DNA of 64,000 nt from Pseudolactococcus laudensis (GTDB lineage: Bacteria; Bacillota; Bacilli; Lactobacillales; Streptococcaceae): assembly GCF_013449735.1 (NCBI RefSeq), contig NZ_JACBNY010000008.1, positions 33,091 to 97,090 of the forward strand, in the 5' to 3' direction. The notes below the pieces were generated by a model. That model worked only from the letters and a program-made list of their open reading frames with translations, made no database searches and had not been told where the DNA came from. Below, one piece after another: positions 1 to 9,945 of this stretch (the stretch's first letter is position 1; each line of letters opens with the position of its first letter). Made by a program: the position numbers and the translations under genes.

Positions 1-13
1 TACGGTATCTCTC

Positions 14-1294
14 TTAGAGATAATAAACGAAATACCCCATTACCAAACAAGCGACAGATAATGCCCAAGCCCAACCCAGATTAGACTTAATATATTCTTT
101 TGTATCTACCTTAACAAAATTCAGTGCCCACATCGTCCAAGACTGTGTCGGACAAGATGACGCAACGATTGAAACAGGTAAAATCATGAAAATAATGAAC
201 AAGAATTTCTCATCAAAAGTTCCCATGGCTTGTAAAATTGATGCTAAGGCAATACCTGAACCCCAAATCATCAAAGGACCACGGAATAAAGCAAGTGGTG
301 CAAAAACAGCAAAGGCAATTAGCAAGATAATCGGTGAATTTGGAATGAAATCTCCAAATAAATCTTGTAAAATAGGCGCAATTTGTTTTGCAGCAGCTTG
401 GAAGATGTTAACACTATAAAGCATACCAATCAAGAGACCGCTATCCGCAACCCCGTCATATAATGTTTTTTGAGCTTTAGTTACAGCCATTTTATACGAG
501 TTCAAGTTCCTAGTTAATAACAAACCAAGGAAAATCCCCATGATAAACGCTGGTACCGGTTGCCATTTAAAGATAGCAACCATAATAATTGGGATAAATG
601 GTACAAAAACAACATATCCTTTTAATTGTGTATCTGATGCACCTTGTTCTGCAGCAGACCAAGCACGCAATTTTTTCTTATTAGCAAGGCCATAATTAAA
701 CAAAATATAAGCAATTAAAATGACCAAGTGAAACGCTGTTGCGATAAGTCCAAATTTTACATAATGATTATCATATTTAATACCTGTAAAAACTGCAAAG
801 AATTGACTAACATAAGCAACGTTTAACCACATGCCGCCAGCAACAGCTAGCATATAAGCTCCAACTGCTGTCCGTTTATCAATTCCTAGTGACATCAAGA
901 TTGGCAAAATAATCATACCAATCGCCATAACCGAACCAACACCAAAGGCACTTGTAAAGATAAGCATACAAACAATATTAATGAGTAAAGTTGTCACAAG
1001 TGGTTTATCACCAGCTAGTTCAACTGTTTTCTTAATAATATAACCTGCAATTCCTGTATCAACCAGAACACGACCAAACCATGCCCCAAATACTATGACC
1101 GCAATCGTCCCCCCATAGGCGGCAACTGAATCTTGAAAAATTGCTGTCACAACTGTTTGAATTGGTACTAATCCAATCACACACCATAAAACTGCCGTTA
1201 CTAGGAAACCTAAAAGTAGATTTCCTCCTTTCATACAATAGAGTACCAGCACCAAAAAGGTTGCTAGCAGTAAAATACCCTGTAAAATAACCAT
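14..1294 (-). CDS. Ion-transporter (ArsB/GntP/citrate-type) permease
   Basis: Polytopic inner-membrane protein of about 426 residues with roughly ten to twelve hydrophobic segments and no soluble domain. The look (long hydrophobic stretches, a re-entrant-type SAFGVGS region near residue 130 and a SSCPTQSW stretch near the C-terminus) fits the ion-transporter superfamily that carries carboxylates. The substrate cannot be read from sequence. I place the start at 1294 because an AGAGGA ribosome site precedes that ATG; an upstream in-frame Met at 1342 lacks one. It diverges from a hydantoinase/oxoprolinase-family gene, and both promoters share a 17-bp operator and cre-like site, so the pair probably handles import and breakdown of one carbon or nitrogen compound. 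Family call moderate, function inferred. Confidence 0.7.
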   Translation of the reverse strand: MVILQGILLLATFLVLVLYCMKGGNLLLGFLVTAVLWCVIGLVPIQTVVTAIFQDSVAAYGGTIAVIVFGAWFGRVLVDTGIAGYIIKKTVELAGDKPLVTTLLINIVCMLIFTSAFGVGSVMAIGMIILPILMSLGIDKRTAVGAYMLAVAGGMWLNVAYVSQFFAVFTGIKYDNHYVKFGLIATAFHLVILIAYILFNYGLANKKKLRAWSAAEQGASDTQLKGYVVFVPFIPIIMVAIFKWQPVPAFIMGIFLGLLLTRNLNSYKMAVTKAQKTLYDGVADSGLLIGMLYSVNIFQAAAKQIAPILQDLFGDFIPNSPIILLIAFAVFAPLALFRGPLMIWGSGIALASILQAMGTFDEKFLFIIFMILPVSIVASSCPTQSWTMWALNFVKVDTKEYIKSNLGWAWALSVACLVMGYFVYYL

Positions 1295-1420
1295 AAAATC
1301 CTCTTTCCTATTAAATTCCTTTAAACAATGAAGTCCCCTCAAAATTTGAGTATGATTTCCTTATACAAAGCCTTTCTATTTATTTAAAACTCTCCAATTA
1401 TTGGATACCGAACAACCTTC

Positions 1421-1437
1421 AAAACTGATATACTAGT
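1421..1437. promoter_or_regulatory. Operator copy 1 (AAAACTGATATACTAGT)
   Basis: Exact 17-base match to 1907-1923. The core CTGATATACTAG is an imperfect dyad (CT-TATA-AG conserved on both strands), as expected for a dimeric GntR/HutC-type regulator. It sits about 130 bases upstream of the permease start. No regulator gene is visible in the window. Confidence 0.55.
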
Positions 1438-1473
1438 ATTTCGATTTTTATTATACAATTATATTCAAGAATT

Positions 1474-1487
1474 GTAAAGCGCTTTCA
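1474..1487 (-). promoter_or_regulatory. cre-like CcpA site upstream of permease
   Basis: Read on the minus strand this is TGAAAGCGCTTTAC, matching 12 of 14 positions of the cre consensus TGWAARCGYTWNCW, with a full palindromic core AAAGCGCTTT. It lies in the permease promoter region, consistent with carbon catabolite control. Confidence 0.5.
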
Positions 1488-1885
1488 ATATTTTTTTTAC
1501 TTTTTTTTAAACCTAAATAAATTAAAAAAACATCCTTCTTTCTTTTATTAAGCAACTCAAAAACAACCTAATCCCTTGTATTTATTGATATATTTGGCAG
1601 ATGAAGATCTATTAAATATTCATTATCCTCACATTTAAACGAGAGAATAGAAGTTTATATCTTTTTAGTTTTTGACATTTTCCCTGTTTAATTCTCATCA
1701 CTGAAACAAATGTCTGTTTCTTGTTTTTTATTTTTAAGCTATCAAAAATAGAATCATTTACTTATTAATCATTTGATTTATAAGTAATTTGATATACCAG
1801 TTTATTTTTTGACAAAATACTGTTTTACATTCATAAATCTTTATTAATATTGATAAATTTCAATAATCCTCTTGTTTTTTCTAAA

Positions 1886-1899
1886 TGTAAGCGCTATAA
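1886..1899 (+). promoter_or_regulatory. cre-like CcpA site upstream of hydantoinase gene
   Basis: TGTAAGCGCTATAA matches 13 of 14 cre positions. It lies about 90 bases before the hydantoinase ATG and just before the second operator copy, so CcpA and a specific regulator probably act on the same promoter. Confidence 0.55.
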
Positions 1900-1906
1900 T
1901 TATATT

Positions 1907-1923
1907 AAAACTGATATACTAGT
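1907..1923. promoter_or_regulatory. Operator copy 2 (AAAACTGATATACTAGT)
   Basis: Second exact copy of the 17-mer at 1421-1437, placed about 60 bases before the hydantoinase-family start where a repressor would block transcription. The two copies support co-regulation of the divergent genes. Confidence 0.55.
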
Positions 1924-1981
1924 GCAATTAAAACTTCACCCTCCTCAACAAAAGTTGAGATAGAAAGAAAGAGGAAACACA

Positions 1982-4105
1982 ATGACACGTTCTGTACGAA
2001 TGGGAATTGACGTAGGGGGCACGCATACTAAAGCTGTCGCACTTGATAATGATACACACGAAATTATTGGAAAAGTTCAAGTCAAAACATCACACGATCA
2101 CCCCAAAGGAGTTGCTGCAGACGTTGTTGAGTCATTTCAACAATGCATGGACGAGAATGGTATCGCACCTGAAGATGTTGTCTTTGTCGCACACTCAACA
2201 ACACAAGCTACCAATGCCTTAGTTGAAGGAGACGTAGCAAAAGTTGGCGTCATTGGTATGAGTAAAGGTGGTATTGAAGGATTCTTATAAAAAAGACAGA
2301 CCCGTTTAGATAATATTGAACTGGAAGAAAAGAAACAAATTGAAATCGTCAATGAATTCATCAAATTAAAAGATTTGAACAAATCCAGTGCCGAGGATGC
2401 CATCCAACGCTTAGAAGACAAAGGTGCAAAAGTTTTAGTCGCATCAATGGCATTTGGTGTAGATGATGATGGTCCGGAAAATTTAATTCATAAGGCTTCC
2501 GAGGCAAAAAACATCTCGACAACTATGGCATCAGATATTACCAAGCTTTATGGTCTAACTCGTCGGACACGAACAGCAGCAATCAATGCCTCAATCCTAC
2601 CTAAAATGTTAGATACAGCAAATTCAACCGAAGAATCTGTTAAAGGTGCAGGTGTCGAAGTTCCCCTCATGATTATGCGTGGCGACGGTGGTGTCATGGA
2701 AATCAGTGAAATGAAAAAAAGACCAGTATTAACCATGTTATCTGGACCAGCTGCATCTGTTATAGGATCATTAATGTACTTGCGTGCCTCAAATGGCGTT
2801 TATTTTGAAGTAGGTGGTACAACAACAAACATCGGTGTCATTAAAAACGGTCGCCCAGCAATTGATTACTCTATCGTAGGCGGTCATCCAACTTATATTT
2901 CTTCACTAGATGTTCGAGTTGTTGGTTGCGCTGGTGGTTCAATGGTTCGCGCAAATAAAAATGGCATCATTGATGTTGGTCCACGTTCTGCTCATATCGC
3001 AGGCCTCGGCTACACCGTCTACACAGATACCAACAAAATCAACAATCCACATGTTGAATTCTTTTCACCAAAACCAGGCGACCCAGATGATTATGTCAAA
3101 ATCGTTAATGAAGATGGTAGTGAAGTAACCATCACTAACTCTTGCGCTGCAAATATTCTAGGACTAGTAAGTGAGGACCACTTCTCTTATGGCAACGTTG
3201 AATCTGCTCGAAAGGCTTTCCAACCATTAGCAGACTACTGCGGCTCCACTGTTGAAAACATAGCAGAACAAATTATGGAAGCGTCCTACCGAAAAATTGA
3301 ACCAATTATCACCGGTTTCGCTGAAAAATATAAGTTAGAGCATGACCAAATTTCACTCGTAGGCGTTGGAGGTGGTGCTGCATCATTAATTACTTACTTC
3401 AGTGATAAGTACAAAGTTCGCTATTCCATTCCTGAAAATGCAGAAGTCATCTCTTCTATCGGCGTTGCACTCTCAATGGTTCGAGACGTTGTCGAGCGGA
3501 TACTACCATCCCCTACCAAAGACGATATTCGTGCTCTAAAAAATGAGGCACTTAATAAAGCAGTAGAATCTGGTGCAACACCAGAATCCGTTGAAATTCA
3601 CGTTGAAATAGACTCACAAACCAATAAAGTGACAGCTATCGCAACTGGTGCAACAGAAGTCAAAGCCACAGACCTGACCAAAGTAGTAGATGAACAAGAA
3701 GCCTTAACACTAGCGGCTGAAGATATACGAGTGCAACCTAATGAAACTAAATTAATTGAAAAAAATCCTTCATTTTTCGTTTTTGGTACGAATCAAAAGA
3801 CAGATGCTGCAGGTCCTTTACGTATTGTTGACAAGAAAGGATTCATCAAAGTACAACGTGCTCATGGAAAATGTATCAAAGTAACAGTTGAAAATTACTT
3901 TGAAGCAACTCAGTATCTCTGGGAAAACATGGCTGTTTATGAATCAGAAATCGTTTCTCGCCCAGATTTCTATTTCTGTATCGGTGCTCGTGTCGTTGAC
4001 TTTGTCGCAAATGACTTTACCCAATTATAACTCCTAACCGATTTAGAAGTTGGCACCTTAGAACCAACCGACGAACTCCTCATCATAGCAGCAAACGTAA
4101 AATAA
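1982..4105 (+). pseudogene. Hydantoinase/oxoprolinase-family gene with two in-frame TAA codons
   Basis: One reading frame runs from ATG 1982 (good AGAAAGAGG site upstream) to TAA 4103-4105, about 705 residues, but is cut by TAA at 2288-2290 and again at 4028-4030. The N-terminal fragment (102 residues) has the ASKHA phosphate-binding start GIDVGGTHTKAVA. The middle fragment has the family's GGTTTNIG and GCAGGS motifs and continues in the same frame, so the lesions are substitutions and not frameshifts. Past the second stop the frame still reads like the family tail (LLTDLEVGTLEPTDELL). Family members are ATP-dependent or metal-dependent hydrolases of cyclic amides. Internal restart at 2375 would lack the nucleotide-binding N-terminus, so no active product is likely. 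Confidence 0.8.
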
Positions 4106-4142
4106 AACATTCCTAACAACCTTCAAAATTTTTAAACTAACC

Positions 4143-4191
4143 AAAAAAGGAAACTAGCTTATCAAAACCGATAAACTAGTTTCCTTTTTTT
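4143..4191 (+). terminator. Rho-independent terminator, probably bidirectional
   Basis: Stem AGGAAACTAGcTTATC / GATAAaCTAGTTTCCT with loop AAAACC, flanked by A-run and T-run on opposite sides, so it can end the hydantoinase transcript and also readthrough from pepC on the other strand. Confidence 0.85.
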
Positions 4192-4426
4192 CAATAGTTA
4201 GAACTTTTACCCAAACATTATTTTTAACAACCGTTAGCTAAACAAGAACAGCCAGCACTCACAAACAAAAGAGACTAGGACAAAACCCTATTTATGCATC
4301 ACTTTTTGAGGAATTGTAAAGCAACCTGATTGTATTATATGAAACAATACGAAAAAGTAAATTAATACAATCAAAATTGATAGCACTAATTTGCTTATCC
4401 CTTTCGATAACTAAGGACTTTGACTG

Positions 4427-4519
4427 AAATTTTCAAGAAATTCATGGCACAGCATAGCGAAGCGTACTTGAGTACGTGAGCTATCCTGTAACGAAGTAAT
4501 TCACCCAAAAATTTAGCCA
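4427..4519. repeat. REP-like hairpin element, copy 1
   Basis: About 93 bases nearly identical to 4531-4623. The heart is a long dyad: ATAGC at 4454-4458 pairs with GCTAT at 4480-4484, and inside it CGTAC pairs with GTACG around a TTGA loop. No coding sense. Intergenic hairpin repeats like this are usually dispersed through a genome. Confidence 0.7.
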
Positions 4520-4530
4520 AACTTTGGGTT

Positions 4531-4623
4531 AAATTTTCAAGAAATTCAAGGCACAGCATGGCGAAGCGTACTTGAGTACGTGAGCTATCCTGTAACGAAG
4601 TAATTCACCTAAAAATTAAGCCA
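4531..4623. repeat. REP-like hairpin element, copy 2, overlapping pepC stop
   Basis: Second copy, 104 bases after the first, with ATAGC changed to ATGGC at one stem position. Its last bases include the pepC stop codon (4616-4618) so the element abuts or has invaded the 3' end of pepC. It may protect or terminate the pepC transcript. Confidence 0.7.
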
Positions 4624-5935
4624 AAGCGCCCATAGGATCCCACGGGAGAAGCACCTCCGGCTCAGCCTCATAGGCAGCCAACTCTTCAGCAGTCAGGAAT
4701 TCTTTTCTGACAACGATTTGGTAAGTATATTCGTTCATCCAAGCATCAGATGCTGTGAAGTAACCTTTTTTACCAACTTTTTCGCCCCAAGAGTTTTCGA
4801 CTTTCCATTTAAGGGAATTACCGGCAGCATCCAAGTCAACACCTGTCAAGACCATGGCATGTGTCATCAATGATTCAGAGTAGTCCAAACGGCTAGCTTT
4901 ATCTTGTGTAAAGTCCAAATCCATGGCTGAGAAATCATAGGCATCCAGAGTCAAAAGGCCATCTTGACGGTTAGAAACTTGACCGACATCACAACCAAAC
5001 CAAACTGTTTCACCAGCTTGCATTTGCGCGATTGCCAATTTCTTGAAACGGTCCATTTCAACATTCAAATGACGCACATCACGCGCACCAATGACGTTTC
5101 CTAAGAACTCAACTGTGTAAGATTTGTTATAAGGTTTGTCAGCAGTCGGAGCATTAATGACACTCACATAGTCATCCAACTTGATGTCAACAAATTTTTC
5201 GTAAAAAGCTTGTGGTGTGATGTCTTCGAATTTGTGGAATTGGTCATCTTTATCTCGGTATTCAAAGTCAAATTTTTGTGGTGGCAAGCCAAGTGTCATC
5301 GCAAGATAGTTGAAAATTTCTTGCAAGAGTTCAGCTTTTTTAGCAGCCACATCGCCACCATTTTGGATCAAGTCACGCAAGATTTGTGCATCTTGACGCA
5401 AGATTTTGTTAAGATATTGATCCAACTCACGGCTCGCACTTGACGAGATAGACTCAGGATAGATGTCTTTTGGCACGACACCATATTTTTGGAACAAAGC
5501 CACGACCATGTCCCATTGTCCGCCATCTTGTTGGGGTACATCAAGCAAGAACTTCAATTTGCGATCGCCGATTTCAAGATCACTTGTACCAATGATTTGT
5601 TCAAGGAACCAGTTTGATTTTTCATATTTGTCCCAGAAGAACGTATAGGCTTGTGACAACTCGAAGTTTTCCAACTTGAACTCTGTCAAAATTTTATGAC
5701 GGAAAGTGTTCAAAGCTGCAAACATCCAGCAACGACCTGATTGTTTTTGGTTGCTGACAGGGTCATTTGTCAAGTCGATTGAAAAAACAGGCAGATTCGC
5801 TGCATGTGATGCCCGATTTTCAAACGCATTAAGTAAGCCATTTTTAGTCGCAGCGTTCTCCACTGCACTATATTTCGCATTTTTTTGATAATTATCAAAT
5901 AAAGATTGTGTAAATTCTGATGTTAATTCTGTCAT
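4616..5935 (-). CDS. pepC: Aminopeptidase C (C1B cysteine peptidase)
   Basis: Cytosolic thiol aminopeptidase of the bleomycin-hydrolase family that trims N-terminal residues from casein-derived peptides; lactococcal PepC is about 436 residues and this product is 439. The catalytic Cys lies in QSGRCWMFAALN (about residue 69), the His in SLMTHAMVLTG (about 360) and the Asn in KVENSWG (about 382). The C-terminal end, which in this family reaches into the active site, is present. Transcribed alone; a terminator separates it from nadD upstream. The repeat element overlaps its stop codon. Confidence 0.96.
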   Translation of the reverse strand: MTELTSEFTQSLFDNYQKNAKYSAVENAATKNGLLNAFENRASHAANLPVFSIDLTNDPVSNQKQSGRCWMFAALNTFRHKILTEFKLENFELSQAYTFFWDKYEKSNWFLEQIIGTSDLEIGDRKLKFLLDVPQQDGGQWDMVVALFQKYGVVPKDIYPESISSSASRELDQYLNKILRQDAQILRDLIQNGGDVAAKKAELLQEIFNYLAMTLGLPPQKFDFEYRDKDDQFHKFEDITPQAFYEKFVDIKLDDYVSVINAPTADKPYNKSYTVEFLGNVIGARDVRHLNVEMDRFKKLAIAQMQAGETVWFGCDVGQVSNRQDGLLTLDAYDFSAMDLDFTQDKASRLDYSESLMTHAMVLTGVDLDAAGNSLKWKVENSWGEKVGKKGYFTASDAWMNEYTYQIVVRKEFLTAEELAAYEAEPEVLLPWDPMGALA

Positions 5936-6014
5936 GTTGATGTTAATCCTCCAAAGAATAGTATAGCACTTTTTAAACTGTATCTCTCAAAAAAACTTTA
6001 ATCATTCATCTCAT

Positions 6015-6053
6015 AAAAAAGGACTTGTGCATCTTAAGCACACGTCGATTTTT
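6015..6053 (-). terminator. Terminator after nadD
   Basis: On the minus strand GACgTGTGC / GCACAaGTC with loop TTAAGAT, then CTTTTTT. It closes the nadD end of the long minus-strand operon before pepC. Confidence 0.75.
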
Positions 6054-6076
6054 AGACACCTCTCCTACAACTTTTC

Positions 6077-6643
6077 CTACCGATACAAACCATGCTGGTT
6101 AATGTAGGAAAGCACCTCAGCGGGCAATAAAAAATTAGGGTGACGGTTAGCTTCTAAACTCCCTCGGATATAGCTTGAGGAGATATTAAGCAAGGGTAAA
6201 TCAATCATTTGAACGGGATATTTCGGTGCAGTCAAAACAGTTTGGTCGCGTCTAACAGCCACGAATTTAACCAATTGCATCAAGTCATCAATCCTGTACC
6301 ATTTTTCCAAATAATCAACCATATCACCACCGATAATGAAAAAATACTCGTTTTCAGGATGTTCAGCCGTCAATTTCGAGAGCGTATCATACGTATAAGA
6401 CTTGCCACCTCGCTCAATTTCTGACAAGTTCAATGTCAACTGCGGATAGTCTTGTAAGGCAAGGCGCAGCATATTAACCCGATGCTCAGCTGAAATCGTC
6501 GACTTCGTATCAATATGAGGTGGCTCGTTTTCCGGCATTAGCTGAACTTCATCTAAAGCCAATAACTGCTGAATTTGGTCTGCTATGAACAAATGAGCAT
6601 GGTGAACCGGATTAAAGTTTCCTCCTAAAATACCGATTCTCAT
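6077..6643 (-). CDS. nadD: Nicotinate-nucleotide adenylyltransferase
   Basis: Makes deamido-NAD from nicotinate mononucleotide and ATP. The 188-residue protein opens with the nucleotidyltransferase motif [11 protein letters not shown] (residues 8-18) and carries the C-terminal SSSYIR motif (about 155). The ATG overlaps the nadE stop as ATGA, giving translational coupling. Together with nadE and pncB it forms a complete niacin-salvage route. Confidence 0.95.
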   Translation of the reverse strand: MRIGILGGNFNPVHHAHLFIADQIQQLLALDEVQLMPENEPPHIDTKSTISAEHRVNMLRLALQDYPQLTLNLSEIERGGKSYTYDTLSKLTAEHPENEYFFIIGGDMVDYLEKWYRIDDLMQLVKFVAVRRDQTVLTAPKYPVQMIDLPLLNISSSYIRGSLEANRHPNFLLPAEVLSYINQHGLYR

Positions 6644-7467
6644 GCGCGCCAGAAGTCGTCAAAAACAGTGATTGGCAAGTGACGTTTATGTTCTGTTTTT
6701 AGCCACCAATTTTCGATTACAGTACGTGCAGACGACTCAATTTCACGGCCTTCCAAGTAATCGTCGATATTATCGTAAGTCACACCTAGTGCCACTTCAT
6801 CAGCTAAACCAGGTTTACCATCTTCCAAATCTGCCGTCGGTATCTTTTTATAAAGTGTTTCATCTGCCTTGAGATAGGCTAATAACTGCTTACCTTGACG
6901 TTTATTGAGACGGAAAAGCGGTAAAATATCTGCACCGCCATCACCAAATTTCGTAAAGAAACCGGTAATGTTTTCAGCTGCATGGTCTGTCCCAACCACG
7001 GCACCCGAATGTGCACCCGCAATAGCATACTGCGTAATCATGCGTTGACGTGCCTTAATATTGCCTTTGTTAAAGTCAGTAATAGCAAGACCAGCCTCAG
7101 TCAAGGCAGCAATCTCACCGTCGACAGCACTTTTGATATTGACCGTCAAGCTGACATCTGGTTGGATGAAAGCCAATGCCTTTTGGGCATCATCTTCATC
7201 TTGTTGCACACCATAAGGCAGACGAACAGCGATGAATTGATAGGTCGCATCACCTGTCTCAGCACGCAACTCCTCAATTGCAAGCTGCGCCAAACGACCA
7301 GCTAAGCTTGAATCTTGACCACCTGAAATCCCCAAGACTAGGCTCTTCAAGAAAGGATATTGCTTGAGATAATCCTTCATGAAATCAACTGAACGACGTA
7401 CTTCTTCTGCTGCTGAAATCTCAGGTTTTACCCCTAATTCTGCGATAATTTTATCTTGTAAGGTCAT
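6640..7467 (-). CDS. nadE: Ammonia-dependent NAD+ synthetase
   Basis: Amidates deamido-NAD, the last step to NAD+. The 275-residue protein has the PP-loop SGGQDSS near residue 48, the [22 protein letters not shown] stretch split here as GTDHAAEN and KFGDGGAD, and no glutaminase domain, so ammonia is the donor. Good AAAGGATG ribosome site; overlaps both neighbours by four bases. Confidence 0.95.
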   Translation of the reverse strand: MTLQDKIIAELGVKPEISAAEEVRRSVDFMKDYLKQYPFLKSLVLGISGGQDSSLAGRLAQLAIEELRAETGDATYQFIAVRLPYGVQQDEDDAQKALAFIQPDVSLTVNIKSAVDGEIAALTEAGLAITDFNKGNIKARQRMITQYAIAGAHSGAVVGTDHAAENITGFFTKFGDGGADILPLFRLNKRQGKQLLAYLKADETLYKKIPTADLEDGKPGLADEVALGVTYDNIDDYLEGREIESSARTVIENWWLKTEHKRHLPITVFDDFWRA

Positions 7468-8903
7468 TTGTAAACATCCTTTCTCACTTGATCAATCAGT
7501 TTCATTTTATTTTCCCAGACATCCTGCGCCAAATCGACTGGGTAGTCTTGCGGATTTAAGTCACGTTTATACTCATCCCATAAATCGTCTAATTTCTCTT
7601 TGAAATAAACTTTGATTTCAGGCAAGCTAGGTAACTCGTAAATCAAGTGACCTTTTTCAAAAATCGGAACCAGCAAAGGACGCGCCGTGAAATTTGTTAA
7701 TCTTTTATTGATATACGTATAGGTCGGATGAAACATGAAAATCTCATCAGATTCATTCGGGTCAACATTTGCAAAAGTGATGTAATCACCCTCAGATTTG
7801 TTTTTATCCAAACTACGAATCCGCCAAACTTGTTTTTTACCTGGCGTTGAAACCTTCTCTGCATTACTTGAGAGCTTAATCGTATCACGCATGTCACCAG
7901 TCTTCGTTTCAATCGCAACGATTTTATAAACGGCACCAAGTGCAGGTTGGTCATAAGCTGTAATAAGTTTTGTCCCCACACCCCAAACATCAATTTTGGC
8001 TTTTTGCATTTTGAGATTGAGAATCGTATTTTCATCTAAGTCATTAGACGCATAGATTTTCGCTTCTGTAAAACCAGCATCATCAAGCTGCTCACGGACT
8101 TTTTTAGAAATATAAGCCATGTCGCCAGAGTCGATGCGAACACCTTGGAAATTAATGCTATCGCCCATTTCCTTTGCCACTTTAATCGCTGCAGGCACAC
8201 CGATTTTCAGTGTATCATAAGTATCCACTAAGAAAACACAATCTCGATGCGTTGTCGCATAGGCTTTAAACGCATCATAGTCATTGCCATAGGCTTGAAC
8301 AAGCGAGTGGGCATGTGTGCCTGACACTGGAATACCAAAAAGCTTACCTGCTCGAACGTTAGAGGTTGCATCCGCACCGCCGATAACAGCAGCACGCGTC
8401 CCCCAAATCGCAGCATCCATTTCCTGAGCACGACGTGTACCGAACTCCAGTAAAGGTTCGTCACCAATCACCGACTTAATCCGTGCCGCTTTGGTCGCGA
8501 TCAAGGTTTGGAAGTTGACGATGTTGAGAATCGCTGTTTCGACCAACTGGCACTGTGCCAATGGACCTTCAACTTGAAGAATCGGCTCGTTGGCAAAAAC
8601 GAGATCTCCCTCCTGCGCCGATCTAACGTCACAAGTAAAGCGTAAGTCAGCTAGATATTCTAAAAAGTTTTCAGGATAGCCAAGCTCCCGTAAGTAAGCA
8701 ATATCGTCGTCACCAAAATGCAAATCTCGGAGATAGTCAACAACCCGCTCTAGACCTGCAAAAACGGCATAACCATTTTTAAAGGGCATGTCTCGGAAAT
8801 AAACTTCAAACACTGAGTTGCGCTCAGAAATCCCTTGTTCAAAATAAACCTGCATCATATTGATCTGATAGAGATCGGTATGCAATACTAAATTATCTGT
8901 CAT
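7464..8903 (-). CDS. pncB: Nicotinate phosphoribosyltransferase
   Basis: Converts nicotinate and PRPP to nicotinate mononucleotide, the entry step of niacin salvage. 479 residues, usual for the Gram-positive branch. Recognisable stretches include [15 protein letters not shown] at the N-terminus, EFGTRRAQ (about 157), GTHAHS (about 196) with the catalytic His region, and VRIDSGDMA (about 256). The stop overlaps nadE; the start is three bases after mtnN. No separate promoter seen. Confidence 0.95.
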   Translation of the reverse strand: MTDNLVLHTDLYQINMMQVYFEQGISERNSVFEVYFRDMPFKNGYAVFAGLERVVDYLRDLHFGDDDIAYLRELGYPENFLEYLADLRFTCDVRSAQEGDLVFANEPILQVEGPLAQCQLVETAILNIVNFQTLIATKAARIKSVIGDEPLLEFGTRRAQEMDAAIWGTRAAVIGGADATSNVRAGKLFGIPVSGTHAHSLVQAYGNDYDAFKAYATTHRDCVFLVDTYDTLKIGVPAAIKVAKEMGDSINFQGVRIDSGDMAYISKKVREQLDDAGFTEAKIYASNDLDENTILNLKMQKAKIDVWGVGTKLITAYDQPALGAVYKIVAIETKTGDMRDTIKLSSNAEKVSTPGKKQVWRIRSLDKNKSEGDYITFANVDPNESDEIFMFHPTYTYINKRLTNFTARPLLVPIFEKGHLIYELPSLPEIKVYFKEKLDDLWDEYKRDLNPQDYPVDLAQDVWENKMKLIDQVRKDVYK

Positions 8904-8906
8904 ATT

Positions 8907-9587
8907 TTACACCATTGTTTCCAACATTTTGATCAATGTCGCTGCAGATTTTTCACCGGCTTGGACAATAAATTCATCAAAACTTTCTGCCGCCTGACCA
9001 TCAGCTGTGTCCGAAAGGCTTCGAATCACAACAAATGGTTTGCCCAGCGCTTTCGCTGCTTGAGCAACCGATGCCCCTTCCATCTCCACTGCAAGCACAT
9101 CAGGAAAATGTTCTTTAATGGCGAGTTGTTGCGTTTTAGATGAGATAAAAGAGTCCGATGATGTGATCAAGCCAACTTGTGCATCAGGGGCAGCTTTCTT
9201 TAACTCTGACACGAAATAAGCACTACTGTGATAGTAAAGTTCCTGCCCCGCCATTTGCCCAAAGGCATAGCCAAAGGCTGTCACATCAACATCGTGATAG
9301 GCTAATTTATCTGCAATCACAACATCGCCAACTGCTAGCCCTGCGCCGACACCACCTGCAGAGCCACTGTTAATAATGCCGTCAACAGCGAAAAAGTCAA
9401 CCAGCAAGCTAACAGCAACTGCACTCATGACTTTTCCGATACCTGACTTAACCAAGACAACATCATGCCGTCCGATAATCCCTGTGTAAAATATAAACCC
9501 GTGATGACTGGTTTTTTCGGAATGTTGCAGCGTTTCTGCAAGGATTTTTAATTCTTCATCCATTGGTGCAATAATACCTATTTTCAT
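8907..9587 (-). CDS. mtnN: 5'-methylthioadenosine/S-adenosylhomocysteine nucleosidase
   Basis: Cleaves MTA and SAH to adenine plus thioribose or S-ribosylhomocysteine, feeding methionine salvage and the LuxS route. The protein starts MKIGIIAPMDEELKIL and has the VEMEGASVAQ substrate-binding motif and the SDTADG active-site Asp near the C-terminus. I choose ATG 9587; an in-frame GTG lies two codons upstream (9593) with no clearly better ribosome site. The order glmU-nudix-macP-mtnN matches streptococci. Confidence 0.94.
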   Translation of the reverse strand: MKIGIIAPMDEELKILAETLQHSEKTSHHGFIFYTGIIGRHDVVLVKSGIGKVMSAVAVSLLVDFFAVDGIINSGSAGGVGAGLAVGDVVIADKLAYHDVDVTAFGYAFGQMAGQELYYHSSAYFVSELKKAAPDAQVGLITSSDSFISSKTQQLAIKEHFPDVLAVEMEGASVAQAAKALGKPFVVIRSLSDTADGQAAESFDEFIVQAGEKSAATLIKMLETMV

Positions 9588-9672
9588 CTTCACTCACTTT
9601 CTCATATGGCTTATCCTGTTAGGACGTGCTTATTTTCAAACACTACAGCCCAATTCTTTGACTTATTCTTTT

Positions 9673-9945
9673 TTAAAATTTGAAAACTATCACCGTGATA
9701 ATAATCAATAAAACCACTAAAATCACGATATATTTCGTGATTTTTTTTCCGCGTTCTTCTCTTTTTTGAGCTTCAATACGACGGCTTTTATAAACCAGAT
9801 TTTTTTCCATTTGGGCTTTTTGAGGCGCAAATTTCTTGATTAGCTGGGTATCATCTTGTCTCGCTTGCGCAATTTCTCGCTCCAAGCGTTCTTTTTCACG
9901 AGCCGCTTGCTGAATCATTTCATCTGTTAATAAAGGTTTAGGCAT
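9673..9945 (-). CDS. macP: MacP-like single-TM cell-wall synthase accessory protein
   Basis: Small protein (90 residues) starting KPLLTDEMI, the conserved head of the MacP family, then a charged helical stretch and one C-terminal membrane segment (about residues 68-88, ITKYIVILVVLLIIITVIVF). In pneumococcus MacP is a StkP substrate that activates the class A penicillin-binding protein PBP2a; a pknB homologue occurs later in this window. The gene overlaps the Nudix gene by eight bases and precedes mtnN, the same neighbourhood as in streptococci. Symbol assigned on head motif, topology and synteny. Confidence 0.75.
   Translation of the reverse strand: MPKPLLTDEMIQQAAREKERLEREIAQARQDDTQLIKKFAPQKAQMEKNLVYKSRRIEAQKREERGKKITKYIVILVVLLIIITVIVFKF

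Larger units (their letters stand above)
1295..1981. promoter_or_regulatory. Divergent regulatory region, permease / hydantoinase gene
   Basis: A 687-base AT-rich gap between two divergent genes. I see no coding sequence in it. It holds two exact copies of a 17-mer, one near each gene, and two cre-like sites, listed separately. The long middle part (about 1500-1880) shows no feature I can name beyond T/A-rich tracts. Confidence 0.6.

Noticed and set aside
4262..4310. Degenerate streptococcal GAGGCTGGGACAAAA-type repeat
   Set aside because: Only GAGACTAGGACAAAA resembles it and the rest does not align well enough to call.
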